Shown: positions 42,738 to 51,898, counted from the first letter of the stretch. The stretch is DNA of 63,348 nt from Bacteroides sp. (GCA_014802435.1 JAAVCG010000012.1:13656-77003); one strand, 5' to 3'. A program made the numbers and translations. The notes: generated from the sequence alone by a model not told the origin.

Positions 42738-43520
42738 ATGCAATTAAAAGTTTTATTTAGGTATCTAATTCTAATGTTCATTTCATGCATAGTGCCTTCT
42801 TGTCAGGATGAGCCTGAGGAGAATAAGAATTCGGATCCGGATGCGCTTGCAACAGTTATTTCTGCGGATGGGATTCCTTCAACTCCGGGTTCCGTCTTCA
42901 GCAAGATAGATGAAACAACGTTTATGCTTGACTATGTCAAATATAAAATCGTTGATTCTCATTTGGAAATCATCGGTTATGATGAAATCGAACTCGCGGG
43001 AGAACCGAAACTATATTCGCAAGTTACTATAGACGGAGTGTCTTTTCAGACTCGCAAAATTGATGAATTTGCTTTCAGCTGGGCAGCTAATCTTAAGAGA
43101 ATTGTTATTCCAAATACAGTTAAAGAAATTGGTAAGTACTGCTTTGCTAAATGTTGGTCATTGGAATACATCAAGTTGCCTGAAGGAATCTCTGAACTTC
43201 GGAATTGTACCTTTTATGGATGCTCATCACTTGAATCAATTATACTTCCCAAAAGTATTAATAAAATTGGTCATTTATGTTTTGGCCATTGTCCTAAAGG
43301 AATGTCTATATATTTTCAATCAGAAATCCCTCCATCATTACTTACCAATAATAGTGTGTTTTCATGGTCTCCTGACAAACGTTTAGGCGTTTCCCATGAT
43401 ATTGTGGATGATACTTATCATTACTTTATTGCGTATGTTCCGGAAGAGTCTTTTGATTCAGCCTATTATTATGCTTTTTTTATTGACGTTGTGTTTTACA
43501 GTTCGCTTCCTGTAGAATAG
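42738..43520 (+). CDS. BspA-like leucine-rich repeat lipoprotein
   Basis: The 260-residue protein has a lipoprotein signal (ISCIVPSCQDE, Cys near 23) and BspA-type (LRR_5) repeats: FAFSWAANLKRIVIPNTVKEIGKYCFAKCWSLEYIKLP, then CTFYGCSSLESIILPKSINKIGHLCF, in the pattern of a surface-exposed adhesin. The C-terminal part (LGVSHDIVDDTYHYFIAYVPE) carries no known domain. It is AT-rich compared with the surrounding genome. The long structured leader and promoter precede it. Confidence 0.85.
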   Translation: MQLKVLFRYLILMFISCIVPSCQDEPEENKNSDPDALATVISADGIPSTPGSVFSKIDETTFMLDYVKYKIVDSHLEIIGYDEIELAGEPKLYSQVTIDGVSFQTRKIDEFAFSWAANLKRIVIPNTVKEIGKYCFAKCWSLEYIKLPEGISELRNCTFYGCSSLESIILPKSINKIGHLCFGHCPKGMSIYFQSEIPPSLLTNNSVFSWSPDKRLGVSHDIVDDTYHYFIAYVPEESFDSAYYYAFFIDVVFYSSLPVE

Positions 43521-43530
43521 TCATTCAAAT

Positions 43531-44370
43531 ATGTACAAGTATTCGCCTCGGAACCATCGGAAAAGTTATCGATGGTTCCGAAAATATTCAGAGTCTAAGT
43601 TGGGTAGTATGATAACTCCTGAAGGATTTCGGCATATTAAGAAATTATACCATTACACATCGTTTAATACAGGTCTTATTATACTTTTGTCGAAAATGCT
43701 CAGAATGTCACCTCTGTCCAATATGAACGATATTAACGAAAGTTATCGGATGTTATATTCTTCTGGCTGTGATATAAGTGATGTTGAAAGTGAGATGAAA
43801 AGATATTTTCAAAGTAGTTTTACAATTGACGATGATTTTCTTCCCGGTTTTGCACTTCCGGCCATGTGGGGACATTATGCCGATAAAGGAAAAGGTGTGT
43901 GTTTAGTCTTTGATATGCACAAATTACTCAAAAGGTTCCGCCAAGAGATCTTTTTCCATGGAGCTATTTCCTATTATGATGGACCGTATGATGCTTCAAT
44001 TATCGTAGAAGATAATCCTCAAGAATATTGCATAAAGCATTATCAAAATATCTTTTTTTCTAAATCTGCAGATTGGGCTTACGAGAGAGAATATCGATTG
44101 GTCTGTCGAAGTGAAGACGATTTGGTTGAAATCGATATTTCCGATTGTATTATTGCCATTGTTGTTAATCAGTTTGATGACATCTCTCGGTATGATACAT
44201 TTTTAAACTCTCCAAGATATAGGAGTTTGGTTTGTCAAGCAAAAAAACAGGAAATTCCTGTCTTGGTATTAGGAAATAGGATTCTTAGTTCGAATATTAC
44301 ATTAACGGATGGTTACGGAAATAATTGGTATGCTGCAGACAAGGAGATTAAATACAAGCTTGTTATTTAA
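43531..44370 (+). CDS. DUF2971 domain protein
   Basis: The 279-residue protein carries the DUF2971 signature KLYHYTSFNTGLIILLSKMLRMSPLSNMND, then MWGHYADKGKGVCLVFD (near 111-127) and SADWAYEREYRLV (near 178-190). The function of DUF2971 is unknown; members appear in accessory and possibly defence-related islands. It follows the BspA-like gene after ten bases and shares its low GC, so they are likely one imported unit. The lack of a signal peptide implies a cytoplasmic protein. Confidence 0.82.
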   Translation: MYKYSPRNHRKSYRWFRKYSESKLGSMITPEGFRHIKKLYHYTSFNTGLIILLSKMLRMSPLSNMNDINESYRMLYSSGCDISDVESEMKRYFQSSFTIDDDFLPGFALPAMWGHYADKGKGVCLVFDMHKLLKRFRQEIFFHGAISYYDGPYDASIIVEDNPQEYCIKHYQNIFFSKSADWAYEREYRLVCRSEDDLVEIDISDCIIAIVVNQFDDISRYDTFLNSPRYRSLVCQAKKQEIPVLVLGNRILSSNITLTDGYGNNWYAADKEIKYKLVI

Positions 44371-44626
44371 TTGAGAGAAGTAATATTGTAATCTATTAGT
44401 GTAAATGTGATAAGAAGTGGCCGCTTGATCGATACTGCTCTCTTTTATTTATTGGGCATATACTTTAGAAAGCGATGACACCGAAGAGGTGGATTCTTTA
44501 GGGCGGAGAAGTGTGTCTCATGGTGTCGGCATGTTCGGCTCCTTGGTGCATTGCAGGGTATGAAGAGACGGAACACAGGGATACTGCTAAGCCCGAATAT
44601 CCTCCCCCCTCCTCCCCCTCTCAGAG

Positions 44627-44654
44627 GGCGGCGGATTGGAATCTGCCTTTTCAT
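44627..44654. repeat. Right-end copy of the palindromic repeat, A variant
   Basis: A 28-base copy of the right end with changes GGATTGGAATCT and CCTTTTCAT. It lies in inverted orientation to the copy at 42252-42280. The rest of the 399-base gap between the DUF2971 gene and the DUF4295 gene (44371-44769) shows no gene; a terminator follows at 44690. Confidence 0.75.
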
Positions 44655-44689
44655 TGGGCTGGTGTGGATTTATATTCGGGCGGCTTTTT

Positions 44690-44729
44690 TTGGAAAAAAA
44701 GTAAAGGTGTGTCGGGGTGACACACCTTT
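44690..44729 (-). terminator. Terminator of the L28-L33-DUF4295 operon
   Basis: On the minus strand, AAAGGTGTGTC-ACCCC-GACACACCTTT is followed by ACTTTTTTT. Confidence 0.8.
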
Positions 44730-44769
44730 ATTATGCTGTAATTTAAGGGAGATTTTATGGTTGGTCCGA

Positions 44770-44919
44770 TTATTTGAGGGCGGCCTTTACGGCGTCGTTG
44801 GGAACCATTTCTTCCTTGAAGATGTAAGCGCCGGTTTTGGGTGAGCGTTCCATCTTGATGATTTTGCTGTAGGTACGGCCTTCACCCTTTTGCAGTGAGG
44901 CGACGGTTTTCTTTGCCAT
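44770..44919 (-). CDS. DUF4295 family protein, ribosomal-operon associated
   Basis: A 49-residue basic protein beginning MAKKTVASLQKGEGRTYSKIIK and ending ...EMVPNDAVKAALK. DUF4295 proteins are Bacteroidetes-specific and sit beside the L28 and L33 genes, as here; a role in the ribosome is suspected but not proved. It is too short for many gene callers. The gene is the last of the operon and is followed by a hairpin terminator. Confidence 0.88.
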   Translation of the reverse strand: MAKKTVASLQKGEGRTYSKIIKMERSPKTGAYIFKEEMVPNDAVKAALK

Positions 44920-44952
44920 TTCCTAAAAGTCTGTTAAGTGGGGGTGAAAAAC

Positions 44953-45141
44953 TTATTTAATTTCTTTGTGAACAGTCACCTTCTTGAGAATCGGGTTGTA
45001 CTTTTTCAGTTCCAGACGCTCAGTGGTGTTCTTGCGGTTCTTGGTGGTGATATAGCGAGAAGTGCCGGGCATGCCGCTCGCTTTGTGTTCGGTGCATTCG
45101 AGAATTACCTGCACGCGATTTCCTTTTGCTTTCTTTGCCAT
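44953..45141 (-). CDS. rpmG: 50S ribosomal protein L33
   Basis: The 62-residue protein is recognised from the start [47 protein letters not shown] and the C-terminal [14 protein letters not shown]. It belongs to the large-subunit r-protein set and lies between L28 and DUF4295. There is no zinc Cys pair of the C+ paralogue form, so this is a C- type, single-Cys L33. Highly expressed, basic protein. Confidence 0.94.
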   Translation of the reverse strand: MAKKAKGNRVQVILECTEHKASGMPGTSRYITTKNRKNTTERLELKKYNPILKKVTVHKEIK

Positions 45142-45156
45142 GGGTTTATTCTTTTA

Positions 45157-45414
45157 TTATGCTCCGAGTACTTTAATTTCTTTGAGGTATCCCTTTTCAG
45201 AGGCCTGACGGATAGCGGCGTTGAGGCCGAGTTTGTTGATGGTGCGCAGACCTTTAGCTGAGAGAGTCAGGCTGATCCATGCCTGCTGTTCGGGCCAGAA
45301 GAACTTCTTGTTGAAGAGGTTTACGTTGAATTTACGTTTGGTGCGACGCTTCGAGTGTGAAACGTTGTTACCGGTCATTGCGGTCTTGCCCGTGATTTGA
45401 CACATCTTTGCCAT
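45157..45414 (-). CDS. rpmB: 50S ribosomal protein L28
   Basis: The 85-residue protein has the L28 pattern [33 protein letters not shown] and later [17 protein letters not shown]. It is the first gene of the operon L28-L33-DUF4295 on the minus strand. The promoter at 45571-45602 gives a leader of about 150 bases, which holds a small hairpin and could be a control site of the r-protein operon. Confidence 0.95.
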   Translation of the reverse strand: MAKMCQITGKTAMTGNNVSHSKRRTKRKFNVNLFNKKFFWPEQQAWISLTLSAKGLRTINKLGLNAAIRQASEKGYLKEIKVLGA

Positions 45415-45570
45415 TGCTGTTCGGATTTGTCGTTCTTTATTGGTTTTGGTTTCCTTTGTAATAACTCACTGTATTTCGCATAATTGGGCATCTGCACCCT
45501 TCGCTCATATCGCCCGCGGACGCATCACTTTCCGCCGGCTTTCCCGGGATTCGAAGCTCAATTTGCGGTG

Positions 45571-45602
45571 CAAAGTTACTAATTTTTTGTCAGATGTGCA
45601 AA
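45571..45602 (-). promoter_or_regulatory. Promoter and leader of the L28 operon
   Basis: On the minus strand, TTTG (plus-strand 45599-45602) and TAACTTTG (45571-45578) are 20 bases apart. The leader spans about 45415-45563. A small stem GCGGA-AAGTGATGCG-TCCGC is visible. No gene lies in this part of the 409-base gap. Confidence 0.7.
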
Positions 45603-45646
45603 TTTTTCGCAAAAAAATCCCCGTTTGTAACTTTTTTGACCAATTA

Positions 45647-45678
45647 TTTGTTTATATAGGAGAAAATGACTAACTTTG
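45647..45678 (+). promoter_or_regulatory. Promoter of rho
   Basis: TTTG at 45647-45650 and TAACTTTG at 45671-45678, 20 bases apart; the transcribed leader before rho is about 140 bases. Confidence 0.75.
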
Positions 45679-45724
45679 CACTATCAAAATTCAATGTTTT
45701 TTTGATTCTTCTCTCCGTTTTAAC

Positions 45725-45823
45725 TTTAGGCTCTCATTCCTTATTCCGTATTTTTCCCGGTTAAGACTGATTGAGCTTTCCCCAAACCCCTCTTTTTTTG
45801 AATACTCCCTATCCTTATTTATA
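45725..45823 (+). promoter_or_regulatory. Pyrimidine-rich, G-poor rho leader
   Basis: The last 100 bases before rho have many C-containing pyrimidine runs, such as TTTCCCCAAACCCCTC and ATACTCCCTATCC, and few G. This resembles a Rho-utilisation site; known rho genes in other bacteria are autoregulated by Rho-dependent termination in their leader. Function here is inference. Confidence 0.4.
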
Positions 45824-47755
45824 ATGGAAACTTACAAGTTTAACGAACTTAAGAAAATGAGTCCTGAGCGACTCAAGGAGATTGCCACCGGACTCGCTAT
45901 TCCTGATGCCGAGTCGCTTGAAGGCGAGTCTCTTATCTACGCAATTATCGACCAGTCTGCAGAGGCTGCCGCTGCCGTCGCGAAGCCGGCCGAGCCCAAG
46001 AAGCGCGGACGCAAGCCCAAGGCAACTAAAGAAACTCCCGCCGAAGAAACCCCGGCAGCAGAGGCCCCAAAAAAACGCGGCCGTAAACCCAAATCCGAAA
46101 AACCCGAAAAAACAGCCCAATCAGACAAGTCTGACCAGTCAGACCAGTCCGAGAAGTCTGAAAAAGCCCCGGAACCTAAAAAGCGAGGCCGGAAGTCAAA
46201 GGCTCAAAAGGAAGCCGAAGCCAAGGCCCTGAAAGAGGCTCAGGAAGAAACTCCCGCGCCCACGGACGTAGCACCCACTGACGAGATGCCTGAAGCTCCC
46301 GCGCCCGTTGAGCCGGCCGCTCAAGAGCAACCGGCTGATGCTGAGGCTCCTGCTACCGCCACCGAAGAACCCGTTAAGCGCGATTTCCGTCCGCGCCCTG
46401 ATTCTTCGCTCAGCGAATTTTTCCCCGCTACTCGCCATCAGGGCAAGCAATTCAAGCCCCGCTCCGAACGCGAACGCCAGGAAGTGGCCCAGGCCGTTGC
46501 CGCCCAGCCCGTGGTCCTCGCCGAACCCGGAATGCCTCAGCCTCAGAATCAGCAGGGCAACAACCGCAAGAACCGCCAGCAAAAATATGAAGAACGACGC
46601 CAAATGAACCAGCGCCAGGACTTCGCCTCCAAGTTTGACGGTATAATCACGGCTCGCGGCGTCCTTGAAATTGAACCTCAGGGGCATGGCTTCCTCCGCT
46701 CCGGCGACTATAATTATATGCCTTCACCTGATGATGTGCTGATTTCTCAACAGCAAATCAAGCAATGGGGACTCAAGACCGGCGACGTCGTTGAAGCAAC
46801 GGTGCGCCCGCCCCATGAAGGCGAAAAATATTACCCCCTGACGGAGGTTATTGCCGTCAATGGTCGCGACCCTCACTTCCTGCGTGACCGCCAGAACTTC
46901 GAGCACCTGACTCCACTCTTCCCCGACGAAAAATTCCGTCTTTGCGGCTCTCCGTTCACGACTAATCTCTCCACTCGCGTCGTTGATATGTTTGCCCCCA
47001 TCGGCAAGGGTCAGCGTGCCCTGATTGTCGCACCGCCTAAAACCGGTAAGACAATCCTGCTCAAGGATATTGCAAACGCGATTGCTGAAAACCATCCCGA
47101 AACATATATCATGATTCTTCTGATTGACGAACGTCCGGAAGAAGTCACTGATATGATTCGCACGGTTAATGCCGAGGTTATTGCCTCCACCTTTGATGAG
47201 CCGGCCGATCGCCACGTGAAAATTGCCGGCATTGTCCTGGAAAAGGCCAAGCGAATGGTTGAAAGCGGCCATGACGTTGTGATTCTCCTTGACTCGATTA
47301 CTCGCCTTGCGCGCGCATATAATACGGTGGCCCCCGGCTCCGGCAAGATTCTTTCCGGCGGCGTCGACGCTAACGCCCTTCAGCGCCCCAAGCGCTTCTT
47401 CGGTGCCGCGCGTAACATTGAAAACGGTGGTTCACTGACGATTATCGCCACGGCTCTGACCGAGACCTCAAGCAAGATGGACGAAGTGATTTTTGAAGAA
47501 TTCAAGGGTACGGGCAATATGGAGCTTCAACTTGACCGCAAACTGGCCAATAAGCGCGTATTCCCCGCCGTTGACATCATGGCCTCTTCAACCCGCCGCG
47601 ATGACCTCCTCCTGCCCAAGGAAACGATTAACCGAATGTGGATTATGCGCCGATTCCTCAGTGACCGCACCCCCATCGAGGCTATGGAATTCATCAAGGA
47701 CCGCATGGAGCGAACCCAAACCAACGACGAACTCCTCCGCACGATGGGCGACTGA
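45824..47755 (+). CDS. rho: Transcription termination factor Rho
   Basis: The hexameric RNA-dependent helicase that ends transcription. The N-terminal Rho_N helix ([16 protein letters not shown]) is followed by a long low-complexity insert (about residues 55-260) with [11 protein letters not shown] and [15 protein letters not shown] motifs. The RNA-binding domain is [21 protein letters not shown] (near 275-295). The ATPase has Walker A PPKTGKT (near 408), and DERPEEV and [21 protein letters not shown] as in normal Rho. It is 643 residues long, longer than E. coli Rho because of the insert, which is common in Bacteroidota. The pyrimidine-rich leader suggests self-regulation. Confidence 0.95.
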   Translation: METYKFNELKKMSPERLKEIATGLAIPDAESLEGESLIYAIIDQSAEAAAAVAKPAEPKKRGRKPKATKETPAEETPAAEAPKKRGRKPKSEKPEKTAQSDKSDQSDQSEKSEKAPEPKKRGRKSKAQKEAEAKALKEAQEETPAPTDVAPTDEMPEAPAPVEPAAQEQPADAEAPATATEEPVKRDFRPRPDSSLSEFFPATRHQGKQFKPRSERERQEVAQAVAAQPVVLAEPGMPQPQNQQGNNRKNRQQKYEERRQMNQRQDFASKFDGIITARGVLEIEPQGHGFLRSGDYNYMPSPDDVLISQQQIKQWGLKTGDVVEATVRPPHEGEKYYPLTEVIAVNGRDPHFLRDRQNFEHLTPLFPDEKFRLCGSPFTTNLSTRVVDMFAPIGKGQRALIVAPPKTGKTILLKDIANAIAENHPETYIMILLIDERPEEVTDMIRTVNAEVIASTFDEPADRHVKIAGIVLEKAKRMVESGHDVVILLDSITRLARAYNTVAPGSGKILSGGVDANALQRPKRFFGAARNIENGGSLTIIATALTETSSKMDEVIFEEFKGTGNMELQLDRKLANKRVFPAVDIMASSTRRDDLLLPKETINRMWIMRRFLSDRTPIEAMEFIKDRMERTQTNDELLRTMGD

Positions 47756-47771
47756 TAACCCCCTCATCAGC

Positions 47772-47867
47772 AAAAATGAAAAAATTAAAAGTGAACGCTC
47801 TCAGCTAACATATTGGCTCGAAAATTTGTTATAAGAATACAATAGCATTTTTAATTTTTTCATTTTT
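47772..47867. repeat. Perfect 19-base AT-rich inverted repeat between rho and rbfA
   Basis: AAAAATGAAAAAATTAAAA (47772-47790) and its exact reverse complement (47849-47867) enclose 58 bases. It could form an A/U stem after the rho stop, but the stem is weak and lacks G-C pairs. Confidence 0.65.
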
Positions 47868-47887
47868 TACCCCCTTAACTATAAATT

Positions 47888-48223
47888 ATGGAATCAACAA
47901 GACAAGCTAAAATATCCCGCCTGCTTCAAAAGGAACTCAGTGAAATCTTCCGCCGCGAAACTGCCAAGTTGGGCAATGTGATGGTGAGCGTCAGCTCCGT
48001 CAAGGTCTCGCCCGACCTGAGTGTAGCCAAGGCTTACCTCTCCGTGTTCCCCTCCGAACAGGCCCCCGAAGTGATTGAAAACATTAATGCTCAGGCCAAG
48101 ACCGTGCGCTACGAACTTGCTCAGAAAGTGCGCTTCCAGTTGCGCCGGTGCCCCGAGCTCCAGTTCTATCTCGATGACTCCATCGACTATCTGGAGAACA
48201 TTGATAAGCTCCTGAACTCCTGA
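47888..48223 (+). CDS. rbfA: Ribosome-binding factor A
   Basis: RbfA is a 30S maturation factor. The 111-residue protein has STRQAKISRLLQKELSEIF, VSVSSVKVSPDLSVAKAYLSVF and the KH-like segment KTVRYELAQKVRFQLRRCPELQFYLDDSIDYLENI, the standard layout. It follows rho by 132 bases and its stop overlaps the presumed CTG start of the permease gene. Confidence 0.94.
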   Translation: MESTRQAKISRLLQKELSEIFRRETAKLGNVMVSVSSVKVSPDLSVAKAYLSVFPSEQAPEVIENINAQAKTVRYELAQKVRFQLRRCPELQFYLDDSIDYLENIDKLLNS

Positions 48224-49419
48224 ACGTTTCACTCCGCATAGCGCTCCGCTATCTTTTTGCGCCAAAATCCCGCTCGGCCGTCAATATCATCTCCATGGTA
48301 TCGATGGTGGGGATTTGTGTGGCCACGACCGCCCTGGTCGTGGTCATGAGCGTTTTTAATGGTTTCCATCAGCTCATTGAGTCGCGCCTCGGGGTTCTTG
48401 ACCCACCGCTTAAGGTAGTACCCGCTGATGGCAAAACGCTTGAGCGGGCCGACTCCCTTTGTCGGGAAATTGCCGCATTGCCCTCTGTCGACGGTGCCTT
48501 CCCGGTGGTTAGCGAGCGAGCCCTGGCAATCATGGGCGACCGCCAGACCGCAATCCGCCTCTATGGCATCCCGTCTGACCTCTATCCGGCTTTTTCCTCC
48601 CTTTCTCTGGCCGGAAATCCATGGGTTGAATATTATCCGGGCATAGAGCCGGCAGTGGTCAGCGTTGGAGTAGCCAATGAGCTTCAAGCCCCCATCGGGA
48701 CCGAGCAACTCATGGGCCTCTACGTCCCCAAGAGGGTAGGGCGCATCAATCCCGCCAACCCCTTGGGTGCCTTCCGGACGGACTCCGTTGCCCTGACTTC
48801 CGCCTTTGCGCTCAATCAGCCGGAATATGACCGCGACGCCGTTTTTGCGCCTCTCAGCCTTGTGCGCAATTTGCTCCAATATGATGAGCAGGCAACTGAA
48901 ATCCATGTGTTTCCTTCCCCGAAGGGAGAACAGGATGCCCTCAGGGAACTTCAAAACGCGCTGGGCGATAAAGCCCTCATCCTGACGCGGATGCAGCAGC
49001 AGGAAAGCTCCTTTAAAATCGTCAATATGGAAAAGTGGATGACCTTCATTCTCCTCGGGTTTATCCTCATAGTCGCCTCATTTAATATCATTTCTTCCCT
49101 TTCTCTTCTGATTATTGAAAAGCAGGACAATGCGCTGACGCTCTCCGCCCTCGGGCTTGACCGCAAGAGCTTGCGTCGGGTCTACGTCTGGTGTGGTGTT
49201 CTCATCACTGCTTTCGGGGCGACCCTCGGAATCATCCTCGGCACACTCCTCAGCCTCGGCCAGCAACACTTCGGCTGGGTTAAGCTCGCCGCTGACCCCT
49301 CGATGCTCTCCATTGAGGCCTATCCGGTGGTCTTCAATCCCGCCGACCTTATTCCCGTAGCCGCCCTGACTGCCGCCATCGGACTCGTAACCGCTCTCAT
49401 TGCAACAGTCCGACGCTAA
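48220..49419 (+). CDS. ABC transporter permease, LolC/E-FtsX type, probable CTG start
   Basis: A 399-residue FtsX-family permease: an N-terminal membrane helix (IISMVSMVGICVATTALVVVMSVF), a large periplasmic MacB-like domain, and three C-terminal helices (FILLGFILIVASFNIISSLSLL, VYVWCGVLITAFGATLGIILGTLLSL, and IPVAALTAAIGLVTALIATV). This resembles LolC/E. The first ATG is 48295, but the codons upstream read LNVSLRIALRYLFAPKSRSAVNIIS, the conserved cytoplasmic start of this family, and are open back to 48208. The only start-like codon there is CTG at 48220, overlapping the rbfA stop as CTGA. I place the start at 48220. Confidence 0.75.
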   Translation: MNVSLRIALRYLFAPKSRSAVNIISMVSMVGICVATTALVVVMSVFNGFHQLIESRLGVLDPPLKVVPADGKTLERADSLCREIAALPSVDGAFPVVSERALAIMGDRQTAIRLYGIPSDLYPAFSSLSLAGNPWVEYYPGIEPAVVSVGVANELQAPIGTEQLMGLYVPKRVGRINPANPLGAFRTDSVALTSAFALNQPEYDRDAVFAPLSLVRNLLQYDEQATEIHVFPSPKGEQDALRELQNALGDKALILTRMQQQESSFKIVNMEKWMTFILLGFILIVASFNIISSLSLLIIEKQDNALTLSALGLDRKSLRRVYVWCGVLITAFGATLGIILGTLLSLGQQHFGWVKLAADPSMLSIEAYPVVFNPADLIPVAALTAAIGLVTALIATVRR

Positions 49420-49459
49420 TTTTTTTGCACGAAAATGTGGAAATGTGCAAAAAATTTCG

Positions 49460-49467
49460 TAAATTTG
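49460..49467 (+). promoter_or_regulatory. Promoter -7 box of the CoA-transferase gene
   Basis: TAAATTTG, 29 bases before the start codon; no -33 TTTG in register. Confidence 0.55.
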
Positions 49468-49495
49468 CGCAAAATTATTAAAAATTCATCGCATA

Positions 49496-50974
49496 ATGTC
49501 ATTTCCCATTTTGACGGCTGAGGAAGCCGCATCCTTTATTAATAACGGTATGGCGTTGGGTTTGAGCGGGTTTACCGCCTCCGGAGCGCCTAAGGACACG
49601 TTTGATGCCGTGGCCGCTAAGGCTGCCGTCGAACATGAGGCCGGTCGTCCGTTTAAAGTGGATATCTTTACGGGCGCGTCTACTAACCGTCATGTCGACG
49701 GGGCGCTCTCGCTGGTGAATGCCATCGGGCGTCGCACCCCTTATCAGAACACTCCTGACTTGCGCAAGCGAATCAATGCTCATGACGCACATTATTTTGA
49801 CCTGCACCTTTCGGAACTTGCTCAAAAGTTGCGTTACGGCTTCTATGGCCCTCTTGACATTGCCGTAATCGAAGCAGTTGATGTGCAGCCTGACGGTCGC
49901 CTCGTCCTCGGAACAGGCGCCGGCATTGCTCCGACCATCGCCAAAATGGCCAAACATATTATCATTGAACTCAACTCGGCCATCTCAACGAAGCTAGAGG
50001 GGCTGCATGACCTCTACCTTCCCGCCGATCCTCCTCATCGCCGCGAAATCCCCATTTATAATGTCAATGACCGCATCGGCTCGCCGTATCTTTATGTTGA
50101 CCCCAAAAAGGTTATCGGCATCGTGAAGACTCACTGCACTGACGAGGTGCATCCCTTTACTGCCGTTGATGAAACATCGGCCAAGATTGGCGCCAACGTC
50201 TGCGAATTTCTTGTCAGCGAGCTCCGTAAGGGTCACCTGCCCAAGGAGTTCCTCCCGCTCCAGAGCGGTGTGGGCAACGTTGCCAATGCGGTGCTCTACG
50301 GCCTGGCCGACGCCCATGAAATTCCCCCCTTCTCCTTCTATACGGAAGTGGCTCAGGACGCCGTTCTTGACCTCATGGAGCGTGACCGCTGCCGCTATGT
50401 CAGCACCTGCTCGCTGACTATGAGTGACGAAGCTCAGGCCCGTCTCTTTGCCCATGACCATGAGTTCTGTCGCCGAATCACTATTCGCCCCTCCGAACTC
50501 TCAAATAATCCCGAAATCATTCGCCGACTGGGCGTTATCGCCATGAACACGGCTCTGGAAGCCGACATTTTCGGTGCCATCAACTCCACTCACGTCCTCG
50601 GCACCAAGATGATGAACGGCATTGGCGGCTCCGGTGACTTTACCCGCAATGCTTATCTGAGCATCTTCTCTTGCCCCTCTGTGACTAAGGGCGGATGTAT
50701 CAGCAACATTGTCCCCATGGTGGCCCATCAGGACCATTCCGAGCACTCCGTTGATGTCCTCGTGACCGACCAGGGCATTGCTGACCTCCGCGGACTTGAC
50801 CCCGTGCAGCGTGCCGAACGCATCATTGAAAACTGCGCCCATCCGGACTATCGTCCCCTCCTGCGTGAGTACCTCAAGATGGGTGCCGGACAAACTCCTC
50901 ATTCACTCAAATCCTCATTCGCCTTCCATAACGCCTTTAATGAAACGGGCGATATGCGTAACGCTAAGTTATGA
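49496..50974 (+). CDS. Acetyl-CoA hydrolase/transferase family (succinate/propionyl-type CoA transferase)
   Basis: The 492-residue protein has the twin-domain CoA-transferase layout: LTAEEAASFINNGMALGLSGF with GSxGxP-type turns, LGTGAGIAPTIAKMAKHIIIELN in the middle, YTEVAQDAVLDL with the likely catalytic glutamate near 284, and GIGGSGDFTRNAYLSIF near 380. This family moves CoA between acetate, succinate and propionate. It likely releases propionate formed by the decarboxylase operon at 34070-38616, by inference. It overlaps the transporter gene by four bases. Confidence 0.9.
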   Translation: MSFPILTAEEAASFINNGMALGLSGFTASGAPKDTFDAVAAKAAVEHEAGRPFKVDIFTGASTNRHVDGALSLVNAIGRRTPYQNTPDLRKRINAHDAHYFDLHLSELAQKLRYGFYGPLDIAVIEAVDVQPDGRLVLGTGAGIAPTIAKMAKHIIIELNSAISTKLEGLHDLYLPADPPHRREIPIYNVNDRIGSPYLYVDPKKVIGIVKTHCTDEVHPFTAVDETSAKIGANVCEFLVSELRKGHLPKEFLPLQSGVGNVANAVLYGLADAHEIPPFSFYTEVAQDAVLDLMERDRCRYVSTCSLTMSDEAQARLFAHDHEFCRRITIRPSELSNNPEIIRRLGVIAMNTALEADIFGAINSTHVLGTKMMNGIGGSGDFTRNAYLSIFSCPSVTKGGCISNIVPMVAHQDHSEHSVDVLVTDQGIADLRGLDPVQRAERIIENCAHPDYRPLLREYLKMGAGQTPHSLKSSFAFHNAFNETGDMRNAKL

Positions 50975-51876
50975 CCCCCAAGCAATTTAGAGAAGCAATA
51001 AAACCCTGGATGTTGCCGATAGCTATGGTTATCGGCATCATCTTTCATGACTTTATGGAGCAGCTCGAATGGACTGCTCCATATCTCATTTTTGCCATGT
51101 TGCTCCTGACCTTCTGTAAGGTCAAGCCCCGCGAAATCAAGATTACTTCGCTTTCGCGCATCCTGATTCCCGTACAGATTCTCGGCGCCCTGTTTGTTTA
51201 TGTGGTCTTCCGGCCATTTAACGTCAGCTTTGCCCAGGGACTGTTTATGTGTGTCTTCTGTCCGACGGCCACTGCCGCTCCCGTAATCGTCGGGATGCTT
51301 GGCGGTTCCGTGCCCCGACTGGCCACTTTTTCCATTCTCAGCAATCTGAGTGTCGCCCTGCTCGCGCCCCCGATTTTTTCACTCATAGGGGCCGAGGGTG
51401 TTGATTTCTGGCCCGCATTTCTGACCATTGCGTCCAAGGTTATGCCTCTGATTATCGGCCCGTTGGCCGTCGCTCTTCTGCTCCTGAAGGTAGCCCCCAA
51501 GGCTCATGCGCAGTTGGCCAGCCATGCAGGCTTGTCATTCTATATGTGGGCCATCTCGCTCATTATCGTCGTTGGCCGCGCCGTCAGCTTCGTGATGGCT
51601 GAGCCCCCGAGTGAGATTCCCCTGATGCTGGCTCTCGCCATTGGTGCCGGAGTGGCCTGCATAGCCCAATTCATCATAGGCCGAAAAATTGGACTCCGAT
51701 GTGGCGATAAAGTCGCCGGAGCTCAGGGACTTGCTCAGAAAAGCACCGTCCTGGCAATCTGGATGTCAATGACCTTCATGAACCCCATCAGCGCAGTAGC
51801 CCCCGCCGCCTATATCCTTTGGCAAAACACCATCAACGCCATCCAGCTCTATCTCCACCGTCGCCACGAATCATAA
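50971..51876 (+). CDS. Bile acid:sodium symporter (BASS) family-like transporter
   Basis: A 301-residue membrane protein with about nine to ten hydrophobic helices. The segment FCPTATAAPVIVGMLGG (near 90-106) matches the sodium-binding turn of the SBF/BASS fold. The family imports bile acids or organic acids with Na+. It is translationally coupled to the CoA-transferase gene (ATGA), so it may move a short organic acid linked to that enzyme; the substrate is not given by the sequence. Confidence 0.78.
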   Translation: MTPKQFREAIKPWMLPIAMVIGIIFHDFMEQLEWTAPYLIFAMLLLTFCKVKPREIKITSLSRILIPVQILGALFVYVVFRPFNVSFAQGLFMCVFCPTATAAPVIVGMLGGSVPRLATFSILSNLSVALLAPPIFSLIGAEGVDFWPAFLTIASKVMPLIIGPLAVALLLLKVAPKAHAQLASHAGLSFYMWAISLIIVVGRAVSFVMAEPPSEIPLMLALAIGAGVACIAQFIIGRKIGLRCGDKVAGAQGLAQKSTVLAIWMSMTFMNPISAVAPAAYILWQNTINAIQLYLHRRHES

Positions 51877-51898
51877 CCTGCTGCCTGGAGGAGTGTAA

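Noticed and set aside
42443-42790. 115-codon minus-strand frame before the BspA-like gene
   Set aside because: It lies wholly on the structured RNA region, opposite the promoter direction; stems explain the lack of stops better than coding.
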